Positions 1-5,325 of a DNA stretch of 6,711 bases are shown here, piece by piece. The DNA comes from Acetobacteraceae bacterium (GTDB lineage Bacteria > Pseudomonadota > Alphaproteobacteria > Acetobacterales > Acetobacteraceae). The stretch spans positions 1-6,711 of the forward strand of contig JASHVY010000085.1 of the NCBI GenBank assembly GCA_030044345.1. Direction: 5' to 3'. The translations under genes were made by a program, and so were the position numbers. The notes under the pieces are model-generated. The model did no database searches. It was not told the origin of the DNA and worked only from the letters and a program-made list of their open reading frames with translations. Numbering within the stretch: position 1 is the stretch's first letter; each line of letters begins with the position of its first letter.

Positions 1-22
1 CAGCGCATTCGCAAACAGGCTC

Positions 23-463
23 TCACTGTTGCGGCGCAGAGGAAGAGCCTTCGTTCCCTTCCGGATTCGACTGGGCAGACGCGGAGGATTGCGCCGTGGC
101 CGTGCACCCCGGCCCCGATTGCGAAGCACGTTTGTGCGCGCTCTTCTGGACGATCTGATTGCCAAGCGCTGCCTCTGCGCTGGAAGAGGATTCGGCACTG
201 CAATTCCCCCCGCTTCCCTCAGCGCCACCGGATGCGTTTGCCGAAGCCGTGGCCGAGGCGGTTGCCGAAGCGGTTGCTGAAACCTGGGCATTCCCCCCGC
301 TGCCGCCGGCTGGGCCGTTCGCCGCTACCGGCAGCATCGATGCCGTCGATGGTTCCCCGCTCATCATCTGGGCCCTCGCCGCCGGTATAAGGGGAATCAT
401 GAGAGCGCAGGACAGAGCCGCTGCGAGCTCCAGGAGATTCGTTCCAAGCATCGTCTTCTCCAT
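23..463 (-). CDS. Secreted Ser/Ala/Gly-rich low-complexity protein, 146 aa, function unknown
   Basis: I do not recognise a family. The chosen ATG is preceded by a strong Shine-Dalgarno site (GAGGAGAAGG, 6 nt between AGGAG and ATG). A GTG further upstream (position 538) would add 25 residues in front of the signal sequence and is less likely. Residues 1-31 look like a Sec signal peptide: short polar start, hydrophobic stretch LLELAAALSCALMIPLI, then PAARA followed by Q32, a good signal peptidase I site. The mature part is about 115 residues, dominated by Ser, Ala, Gly, Thr and Asn. It carries a perfect SATA tetrapeptide run at residues 62-73, two cysteines (C88 and one near residue 119) that could form a disulfide, and a basic patch (QKSAHKRAS). 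The C-terminus is Ser/Gln-rich and ends PQQ. It is divergent from the larger secreted gene starting at 1163, which has similar composition; the two may be functionally paired (inference). A shared low-complexity bias does not by itself prove homology. Confidence 0.68.
   Translation of the reverse strand: MEKTMLGTNLLELAAALSCALMIPLIPAARAQMMSGEPSTASMLPVAANGPAGGSGGNAQVSATASATASATASANASGGAEGSGGNCSAESSSSAEAALGNQIVQKSAHKRASQSGPGCTATAQSSASAQSNPEGNEGSSSAPQQ
238..285. repeat. 12-bp in-gene tandem repeat, about four units
   Basis: Units starting at 238, 250, 262 and 274 follow the pattern TTGCCGAAGCGG, with one to three mismatches in the first three and a more diverged fourth. The repeat lies in frame within the minus-strand secreted gene and encodes the SATA tetrapeptide run (residues 62-73 and flanks). 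The 12-bp period means that gain or loss of a unit keeps the reading frame. Confidence 0.8.
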
Positions 464-465
464 CA

Positions 466-475
466 CCTTCTCCTC
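466..475 (-). promoter_or_regulatory. Ribosome binding site deciding the start of the 146-aa secreted protein
   Basis: Read on the minus strand the sequence is GAGGAGAAGG followed by TG and the ATG at 463-461. It is a near-ideal anti-Shine-Dalgarno match at normal spacing and selects this ATG over the upstream in-frame GTG at 538. Confidence 0.75.
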
Positions 476-610
476 GCAAAACTTTTGTGCCGTCACTTTT
501 GTAACTGGGGGTGGGAGACGAAATTCCTCCCTCACCACCTATCCGAGTTGGCGTCTTCACGGCCGGGCGCAACCTCGTTGCTCGTGACAATCCGTGCAAG
601 TGACGCGGCG

Positions 611-652
611 ATCATCGTGCGAAGCACGCGGTAATCATCTTGCGAAGCACGC
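611..652. repeat. 19-bp direct repeat with an embedded hairpin motif
   Basis: Two copies of ATCATC(G/T)TGCGAAGCACGC (611-629 and 634-652) differ at one position and have a 23-bp period. The first copy contains a perfect 5-bp inverted repeat, CGTGC-GAA-GCACG (616-628). A 12-bp core identical to the second copy, TTGCGAAGCACG, also occurs at 119-130 inside the minus-strand secreted gene. Function is unknown; an operator pair or a remnant of a dispersed short repeat are both possible. Confidence 0.6.
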
Positions 653-970
653 AGCCAAACGGATTCGCGCGCGCTCGGCAATCCCGGCGGAATATCGACA
701 GAATCCCGATAACGATGCGGCGGAAGTCCGGCCGCAAGGGGTCATTCACAGGACTATGCACGAAGCAAATTCCGGATGATTCGCGCACGCTATGAGACGA
801 TTTGGTCATGTTTCGGAAAAACGGAACGGTCGGTCGAAACGAACCACCATGAAATTCTTTCCCGGATCAAGAGCGTGATCGGCCCTGAAGCGGTCATGTA
901 AACGAATACTATCGAAAATTGCAGCATCTCTCTCCGGTCACGAAAATGGCGTGGCTCACGGAATCCCATC

Positions 971-990
971 ATCGGAAATAGTCGGAAATA
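971..990. repeat. 10-bp tandem repeat upstream of the 489-aa secreted protein gene
   Basis: Two adjacent copies of (A/G)TCGGAAATA, 9 of 10 identical, lie about 170 bp before the start codon at 1163 in the A/T-richer part of the intergenic region. One helical turn per copy is the spacing expected of a head-to-tail regulator site, but no regulator can be named. Confidence 0.45.
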
Positions 991-1146
991 AAATCGGCGT
1001 CGCATCTTACGCCGGTCCTTCTTAGGTAGGCACATCAGGCCGCGTTCTCCAACGTACCGGCCGTGAGTCCTTCGCACCGGAATCGCCCTTGGGATCGCCC
1101 GATGGCCAAGGGTGCGCAGGACCGTCGATCGAACGGCAACGGAATA

Positions 1147-1153
1147 GAAGGAG
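1147..1153 (+). promoter_or_regulatory. Ribosome binding site of the 489-aa secreted protein
   Basis: GAAGGAG lies 9 nt before the ATG at 1163. It is a strong Shine-Dalgarno match and supports this start for the secreted protein. Confidence 0.75.
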
Positions 1154-1162
1154 TAGCACTCG

Positions 1163-2632
1163 ATGCAGAAAACGCGATCGCGATTCATGCTGTTGGCGAC
1201 GATCAGTACACTCTCGCTCGCCGCAGCAGGAATTCCTCTCACGATGCATCTCGCCCGTCCAGGAATCGGGGTGCTGAAGGCCGAAGCGGCCACCGCGTCC
1301 GCCAGCTCCAGCTCAGGCGGCACGGCGAGCGCGGGTGGCGCCGGATCGGCGAGCAGCCATTCCTCGAACACGAGCAGCGCTTCCGCGAGCCACGGCACCA
1401 CCTCCGCCGCCTCGCATTCCACGGCCGGTGTTTCTTCGACCGGCACAGGAAGTGCGATGGGTGTGGCGGGCGGCATGGGCGTCTCGGGCTCGGCCGGGAC
1501 CGGCAATGCCGAAGCCGCGGGCGCCGTCAGCGGCGCCGCTGCGGCGAGCGTCGGCAACGGCTCGGCAAGCACATCCGCCGCCGCCAACGGAGAAGGGGCC
1601 GCGAGCCCGTCCGGCACCGCAACGGCGAGCAGCCACTCGAGCGCAACCGCAAGCTCGACCGGCAACAGCTCGGTCTCCGGCGCCGGCGCCGGCGTGGCCA
1701 GCGCGACAGCCGCGCCTTCGAACGGCGGCTCATCGACCGCGGTCAGCAGCAGCCAGACCAGCGTCGGCAGCACCGGAACCGGCAGCGCGGGCGCGAACGC
1801 CAGCGATCAGGCGACCGCCTCGATCGGCTCCGGCGGCGCGAGCGCGAGCAACGTCGCTTCCGGCAGCAGCAAGGCGAGCGGCAATGGCAGCGCCAATTTC
1901 GGCGCCGGCGGCAGCGCCACCGCCGCGATCGGCGGGCTCGCGGCAAACGCGGGTTCGAACGTCAATGGCTCCGTCGTCGGCAATGGATCGGTGAACGGGA
2001 TGTCGGCCGCCAACGCGAATGCCGGGCTCGCCAACAGCGCGGTGACCAGCACGACGCATAGCACCGGCATGCTCTCGGCCACCGGCACTGGCATGGGCTC
2101 GTTCAATGGTTCCGGCATGGCATCGTCCGATGGCTCCGCAACCGCGCCGATCGGATCGGGCTCGATCGCCTCCAACGCGGCGAGCAGCACGAACGGCTCG
2201 GTCAATGGCCCGGGCAGCATCGCCGCCTCCGCCAGCGACGATTCCGGGGCGAGCGTCGGCACGAGCATGGGCACAACCACTCTCGCCGGCTTCTCGCATA
2301 CGCTCGGCAGCCTTGCGGCGAGCGGCAGCGGCATCGGCATCGGCGCTTATAATGGGAACGGAAGTGCAACCGGCACGCTCTCGGCCGGAAGCCCGCCGAG
2401 CCCGGTCGCCTCGATCTCGGCGATCAGCAGCGCCAACGGGTCCGTGCCCGGCACCGCCTCCGCGCCGCTCAGCGCCTCGGGCACCGGCTATGGCAATGGT
2501 TTCGGGATCGGCAGCGGCTCGGTCACGGCCGGCACCAACGCCAATGAAGGCGCGATGGGCAAGATGACGTCCAGCGGCATCACGGCAAGCTCGGACGGCA
2601 ACGGCTCCGCGACGGTTTCGATCACGCCGTAA
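1163..2632 (+). CDS. Large secreted Ser/Ala/Gly/Asn-rich low-complexity protein, 489 aa, function unknown
   Basis: I do not recognise a family. The start is supported by a Shine-Dalgarno site and a basic-then-hydrophobic N-terminus (MQKTRSRF, then LLATISTLSLAAAGIPL); cleavage is likely between residues 28 and 42, for example after KAEA. The remaining roughly 450 residues consist almost entirely of Ser, Ala, Gly, Thr, Asn and Val. I see no Cys or Trp, no Arg after residue 32, few Lys, Asp or Glu, and only scattered Phe and Tyr. The first half is rich in Ser/Ala/Thr with several SHS or ASH motifs. The second half is richer in Gly/Asn/Ile and has recurring NGS motifs (nine by eye), often as GNGS or NGSVNG. 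Such composition suggests a disordered or fibrous exported polypeptide, perhaps a surface or matrix component (inference). It is monocistronic, with its own terminator 23 bp after the stop. Long open frames on the other strand and in other frames come from the biased GC-rich codons and are not separate genes. Confidence 0.78.
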   Translation: MQKTRSRFMLLATISTLSLAAAGIPLTMHLARPGIGVLKAEAATASASSSSGGTASAGGAGSASSHSSNTSSASASHGTTSAASHSTAGVSSTGTGSAMGVAGGMGVSGSAGTGNAEAAGAVSGAAAASVGNGSASTSAAANGEGAASPSGTATASSHSSATASSTGNSSVSGAGAGVASATAAPSNGGSSTAVSSSQTSVGSTGTGSAGANASDQATASIGSGGASASNVASGSSKASGNGSANFGAGGSATAAIGGLAANAGSNVNGSVVGNGSVNGMSAANANAGLANSAVTSTTHSTGMLSATGTGMGSFNGSGMASSDGSATAPIGSGSIASNAASSTNGSVNGPGSIAASASDDSGASVGTSMGTTTLAGFSHTLGSLAASGSGIGIGAYNGNGSATGTLSAGSPPSPVASISAISSANGSVPGTASAPLSASGTGYGNGFGIGSGSVTAGTNANEGAMGKMTSSGITASSDGNGSATVSITP

Positions 2633-2655
2633 CTCCCCCCGGCGGACAACTGTGC

Positions 2656-2693
2656 TCGGCCGGCGGAATCTCCACTCCGCCGGCCGATTTTTT
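2656..2693 (+). terminator. Intrinsic terminator of the 489-aa secreted protein gene
   Basis: A perfect 12-bp inverted repeat (TCGGCCGGCGGA at 2656-2667, its complement at 2676-2687) encloses an 8-nt loop and is followed directly by six T (2688-2693). It starts 23 bp after the stop codon. Confidence 0.93.
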
Positions 2694-2880
2694 GCCGATT
2701 TTCTTTAGGGTCCCTTTTCCTTGGCCGCATAGCAGCACCAAGCTCGCCACGGATTGACGCGAAGGCGCGCCCGTCTCACCCTCCCGCGCATGGTCAGGAG
2801 CGCTCGCATCGCCGAACGACGCCGACGCCGCACTCTCCGCGGCGGTCCCGGCTCGTCTCGTAAGGATCGGCGCGCTCGAT

Positions 2881-2908
2881 GCGGGTAGTCCAGGGCGGGT
2901 AGCCCAGG
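2881..2908. repeat. 14-bp tandem duplication
   Basis: GCGGGTAGTCCAGG (2881-2894) is followed immediately by GCGGGTAGCCCAGG (2895-2908), 13 of 14 identical, with the beginning of a partial third copy (CGGGC) after it. It lies in the gene-free region 46 bp before the orphan terminator. Confidence 0.8.
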
Positions 2909-2953
2909 CGGGCACCGCCCGCAAATCAGAGCGCCGACCAGACGCGCATCCGG

Positions 2954-2983
2954 AACCCCGCCCTCACCGAAGGCGGGGTTTTT
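2954..2983 (+). terminator. Intrinsic terminator with no CDS in front of it
   Basis: A perfect 9-bp stem (AACCCCGCC at 2954-2962, GGCGGGGTT at 2972-2980) with a 9-nt loop is followed by TTT, giving a run of five T. The preceding protein gene already has its own terminator at 2656-2693, and the next gene starts at 3017. It could therefore end a small RNA, act as a leader attenuator for the acetyltransferase gene, or catch read-through. Confidence 0.82.
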
Positions 2984-3016
2984 CATGTCCTTCCCTCATC
3001 CATACCCGGCCGTCCG

Positions 3017-3541
3017 ATGCCCCCAGCCCTCATCTCCCCCGTCGAACCGCTTCCCGCCCCGGCCATCTCCGCGGCGCCGCGCATCGTCACACTCGCCGAG
3101 CGGCCCGATCTCCTCCCGGTGATCGTGCAATGGCTGCGCGACCATCACGCACCCCATGAGCCGCTTGCGCTCTATGCCGCCCAAATCGCCCGTCGCGTCT
3201 CGCGGCTCGGGCCCGAGCAATGCCTCATCCTGCTCGCCGGCTCCATTCCCGCCGGAACCGCGAGCCTCACGGCCCAAGGGCTCGAATCCCGTCCCGAGCT
3301 CACCCCATGGCTGAGCAACGTCTTCGTCGCGTCATCATTCCGGGGCCGTGGCTTCGCGCGCCGCCTTGTCATTGCGGTGGAAGCGGCCGCCCGTCGCGCC
3401 GCCATCCCGACGCTCTGGCTCTACACGCGCTCCGCCGAGCCGCTCTATGGCGCGCTTGGCTGGCGCTGCGCCGGCGCCGACACGCACGATGGCGCGCCCG
3501 TCACGCTGATGCGCCGCGATCTGGCGGGTGATGGTTGTTGA
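3017..3541 (+). CDS. GNAT-family N-acetyltransferase, 174 aa
   Basis: The protein is predicted to transfer an acetyl group from acetyl-CoA to an amino group of an unknown substrate, in the cytoplasm. The core of the family is visible: a strand and acetyl-CoA-binding segment LSNVFVASSFRGRGFARRL with the (Q/R)xxGx(G/A) motif as R109-G-R-G112-F-A114, followed by helix residues RLVIAVEAAARRAAIP. The final TLWLYTRSAEPLYGALGWR has Y144 and the LGW turn typical of motif B. About 25 N-terminal residues are Pro/Ala-rich and lie before the conserved fold begins (IVTLAERPDLLPVIVQWLR). No Shine-Dalgarno site precedes the ATG, so translation may be leaderless or the start may be wrong; the frame is open upstream but offers no better start. 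It stands alone between a terminator and the sigma-54-controlled amt, so neighbours give no clue to substrate. The family assignment is secure; the specificity is not. Confidence 0.88.
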   Translation: MPPALISPVEPLPAPAISAAPRIVTLAERPDLLPVIVQWLRDHHAPHEPLALYAAQIARRVSRLGPEQCLILLAGSIPAGTASLTAQGLESRPELTPWLSNVFVASSFRGRGFARRLVIAVEAAARRAAIPTLWLYTRSAEPLYGALGWRCAGADTHDGAPVTLMRRDLAGDGC

Positions 3542-3637
3542 TCATCACTCGTCCGATTTGCTTTCTCGATCGCGTAATTTTCCTTGGGCTTCCCCTCATT
3601 TCTTGCCCATTTTGGCGCTGCCTCTTATTCGTTCTGA

Positions 3638-3654
3638 TGCCTATAAAATAGGCA
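3638..3654. promoter_or_regulatory. 17-bp palindrome, candidate NtrC-type enhancer site for amt
   Basis: TGCCTATAAAATAGGCA is a perfect 7-bp inverted repeat around AAA. Its length and outer bases (TGC-N11-GCA) match the geometry of NtrC sites such as TGCACT-N5-GGTGCA, although the inner bases differ from the enteric consensus. Its centre is about 154 bp upstream of the transcription start predicted from the sigma-54 promoter, within the usual range for enhancer-binding activators. That it binds NtrC is inference. Confidence 0.55.
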
Positions 3655-3773
3655 AACATTTCGTCATCTTTTGGTGGACCTTGCCGCGATCATCTCAAAA
3701 TTAATGCACGCCATAGGCCTTTCCTCGTTCATCGAGCCCAAACAAGAACGAAAGCGTGACGAGACGGGATTTC

Positions 3774-3789
3774 TGGCACGCTCCTTGCA
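3774..3789 (+). promoter_or_regulatory. Sigma-54 (RpoN) -24/-12 promoter of amt
   Basis: TGGCACG-CTCC-TTGCA matches the sigma-54 consensus TGGCAC(A/G)-N4-TTGC(A/T) throughout, with GG at 3775-3776 and GC at 3787-3788 at correct spacing. Transcription should begin near 3800, leaving a leader of about 39 nt before the amt start codon. Sigma-54 promoters require an AAA+ enhancer-binding activator; NtrC is the expected one for ammonium transport. Confidence 0.92.
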
Positions 3790-3828
3790 GTTTTCCCTCA
3801 GGGCACACGGATTTCGTGCCCATTCGTC

Positions 3829-3834
3829 GGAGGG
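3829..3834 (+). promoter_or_regulatory. Ribosome binding site fixing the amt start
   Basis: GGAGGG lies 4 nt before the ATG at 3839. Together with the sigma-54 promoter at 3774-3789 it excludes the longer in-frame start at 3671, which lies upstream of the promoter. Confidence 0.8.
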
Positions 3835-3838
3835 AATC

Positions 3839-5197
3839 ATGCTGCTACCCAGTCCAAAATGGCTCGATACGGGGGACAATGCCTGGCAGCTTGCAGCCGG
3901 CACGTTCGTTGCCCTGCAGAGCGTACCCGGCCTCGTCATTCTCTATGGCGGTATCGTCAAGAAGAAATGGGCCATCAATTCCGCATTCATGGCGATCTAT
4001 GCGTTCGTCGCCGTGATGGTGGTCTGGGTGCTCTGGGCCTACAAAATGGCGTTCGGGCCGCAGCTCTTCCCCTTCCTCGGGATGCCGGGGCCGGCGATGG
4101 CGGCGCTGAGCGAAACCGGCCAGGCGGTCATTCCCGCCGCCGCCTCGGGCATGCCGCCGATGGCCTTCCCGATGGCCACGCTGGTTTACTTCCAGTTCGT
4201 CTTCGCCGCGATCACCGTGATCATCCTTGCCGGCGCCGTCGTCGGGCGAATGCGCTTCTCCGCCTGGATGATCTTCGTGCCGCTCTGGATGACGTTCATG
4301 TACACCGTCGGCGCCTTCAGCCTGTGGGGCGGCGGCTGGCTCTCCAGCATGGGCGTGGTGGATTTCTCCGGCGGCTATGTCATCCATCTCGCGGCCGCGA
4401 GCTCCGGATTCGTTGCGGCCTGGATGGTGGGGCCGCGGCTCGCCACCGACCGTGAGAACTTCCAGCCCAACAGCCTGCTCATCACGCTGGCCGGGGCCGG
4501 CATCCTCTGGCTCGGCTGGAACGGCTTCAATGGCGGCGACCCCTATTTCGCCAATGCCGATGCCGGCGCAGCCGTGCTCAATACCAACATCGCCGCCTGC
4601 ACGGCCGTGCTGGTGTGGACGATCATGGATGCCAGCAATTTCGGCAAGCCCTCGGTGCTCGGCGCCGTCAACGGCATGATCGCGGGCCTCGTCGGCATCA
4701 CGCCGGCGGCCGGCTATGTCAACGGCTATGGCGCGCTGATCATCGGCATCTGCGCCGGCATCATCCCCTGGCTCAGCATGAACAAGCTCGGCAAGACGGC
4801 GTTCATGAGCAAGGTCGATGACGCGCTCGGCGTGATCCACACCCATGGCTGCGCCGCGATCGTGGGCGGGCTTCTGACCGGCATCCTCGCCGATCCGAAG
4901 ATGATCGTTTACGTCGGCACCGAAAAGGACGCCCCCGGCGTCAACGTCACCGGCTGGCTCTACGGCAACTTCCACCAGTTCATCCTGCAGATCTACGGCG
5001 CGCTCTTCATCATCGCCGTCAATGTCATCGGCACCTTCATCCTGCTCAAGATCGTGAGCATCTTCGTGCCGCTGCGCATGGACGATCGGATGCTCGCCAT
5101 CGGCGACGACGCGGTGCACGGCGAAGAGGCGTACGCGATCTTTGCCGACCACGCATTCGACGACCGCGAATCGATGGCGAAGGCCGCCGGCGACTGA
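3839..5197 (+). CDS. amt: Ammonium transporter, Amt/MEP/Rh family, 452 aa
   Basis: Inner-membrane trimeric channel that takes up ammonium for assimilation by glutamine synthetase. Residues 14-410 alternate between hydrophobic segments, consistent with the usual 11 helices. By alignment from memory with E. coli AmtB, the functional residues are present: Phe gate F118 and F122 (F103, F107), W163 and D175 (W148, D160), first pore His H183 (H168), F230 (F215) and second pore His H336 (H318). The position corresponding to S219 is D234 in GFNGGDPY. Signature segments include FSAWMIFVPLW, DFSGGYVIHLAAA and NGMIAGLVGITPAAGYV. The GFNGGDPY and VDDALGVIHTHG stretches recall the plant AMT2-like branch more than enteric AmtB. 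The cytoplasmic tail from about residue 412 has the HGEEAY motif (H427) seen in family C-termini. The start lies after a sigma-54 promoter and a ribosome binding site. No glnK is adjacent on the upstream side, and a terminator follows 37 bp after the stop, so it is probably monocistronic. Confidence 0.97.
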   Translation: MLLPSPKWLDTGDNAWQLAAGTFVALQSVPGLVILYGGIVKKKWAINSAFMAIYAFVAVMVVWVLWAYKMAFGPQLFPFLGMPGPAMAALSETGQAVIPAAASGMPPMAFPMATLVYFQFVFAAITVIILAGAVVGRMRFSAWMIFVPLWMTFMYTVGAFSLWGGGWLSSMGVVDFSGGYVIHLAAASSGFVAAWMVGPRLATDRENFQPNSLLITLAGAGILWLGWNGFNGGDPYFANADAGAAVLNTNIAACTAVLVWTIMDASNFGKPSVLGAVNGMIAGLVGITPAAGYVNGYGALIIGICAGIIPWLSMNKLGKTAFMSKVDDALGVIHTHGCAAIVGGLLTGILADPKMIVYVGTEKDAPGVNVTGWLYGNFHQFILQIYGALFIIAVNVIGTFILLKIVSIFVPLRMDDRMLAIGDDAVHGEEAYAIFADHAFDDRESMAKAAGD

Positions 5198-5234
5198 CAG
5201 AGACCCAAACCCGGACTTTTTTTCCCTCCCCCTG

Positions 5235-5278
5235 CCGCCGTGCGGAGGCTTCGCCCCCCGCACGGCGGTTCTTTTTTT
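5235..5278 (+). terminator. Intrinsic terminator of amt
   Basis: A perfect 11-bp stem (CCGCCGTGCGG at 5235-5245, CCGCACGGCGG at 5258-5268) with a 12-nt loop is followed by TTC and seven T (5272-5278). It begins 37 bp after the amt stop. Another seven-T run at 5217-5223 lies just upstream, but has no hairpin in front of it. Confidence 0.93.
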
Positions 5279-5315
5279 GCCCCTCGATTTCGCCTGGCGC
5301 GGGATCGCGCCATAT

Positions 5316-5320
5316 GAAGG
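5316..5320 (+). promoter_or_regulatory. Ribosome binding site favouring the 5326 start of the DsbD-like gene
   Basis: GAAGG lies 5 nt before the ATG at 5326. Neither of the other in-frame ATGs has a comparable site: 5314 has only a weak GGGATCG upstream, and 5353 has AGGG directly abutting it. Confidence 0.55.
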
Positions 5321-5325
5321 CGGTG

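Larger units (their letters stand above)
464..1162. other. Divergent intergenic region between the two secreted-protein genes
   Basis: About 700 bp without a gene I can support. Open frames here are short or are extensions of antisense frames, with no family resemblance. The segment from about 780 to 1010 is visibly richer in A and T than its surroundings, as expected for a promoter region, but I could not find a -35/-10 pair that matches sigma-70 consensus well. It holds a repeated 19-bp motif (611-652), a 10-bp tandem repeat (971-990) and two copies of ACTTTTGT (481-488 and 495-502). Both flanking promoters should be in this region. Confidence 0.6.
2694..3016. other. Gene-free region with orphan terminator; possible small RNA or leader
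   Basis: Open frames on both strands here are short, have no Shine-Dalgarno support and resemble no family I know. Because the region is preceded by one strong terminator and ends with another, it may be a separate transcription unit. It contains a 14-bp tandem duplication (2881-2908) and a small GC hairpin, GCGGGC-ACC-GCCCGC (2908-2922). I checked by eye for tRNA, SRP RNA, tmRNA and RNase P RNA signature sequences and found none. Confidence 0.5.
3542..3838. other. Regulatory region upstream of amt
   Basis: This gene-free stretch of about 300 bp has a palindrome at 3638-3654, an A/T-rich segment around 3640-3710 that could bend to bring an activator to the promoter, a sigma-54 promoter at 3774-3789 and the ribosome binding site. 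No T-run terminator for the acetyltransferase gene is visible; a weak GTGATG/CATCAC inverted repeat (3528-3548) overlaps its stop codon. Confidence 0.7.

Noticed and set aside
919..947. Possible sigma-70 promoter TTGCAG-N17-GAAAAT before the 489-aa gene
   Set aside because: Only about 3 of 6 and 4 of 6 consensus matches; such pairs occur by chance in an A/T-richer segment.
790..1773. 327-residue open frame on the minus strand overlapping the start of the 489-aa gene
   Set aside because: Its N-terminal part is the antisense of the Ser/Ala/Gly codons and the rest crosses the intergenic region. No ribosome binding site or family resemblance, and it would overlap a better-supported gene.
1163..2632. 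NGS motifs as N-glycosylation sites
   Set aside because: The bacterial PglB sequon needs an acidic residue two positions before Asn, which these motifs lack, and no glycosylation genes are present in the window.
2705..2986. 93-residue minus-strand open frame in the gene-free region
   Set aside because: Arg-rich, no ribosome binding site, no recognised domain, and it runs through the terminator hairpin and the 14-bp tandem repeat.
3528..3548. GTGATG/CATCAC inverted repeat at the end of the acetyltransferase gene
   Set aside because: Only a 6-bp AT-containing stem without a T run; too weak to call a terminator.
3668..3680. TTTTGGTGGACC as a second NtrC half-site upstream of amt
   Set aside because: The second half is missing and the match is short; not supportable.
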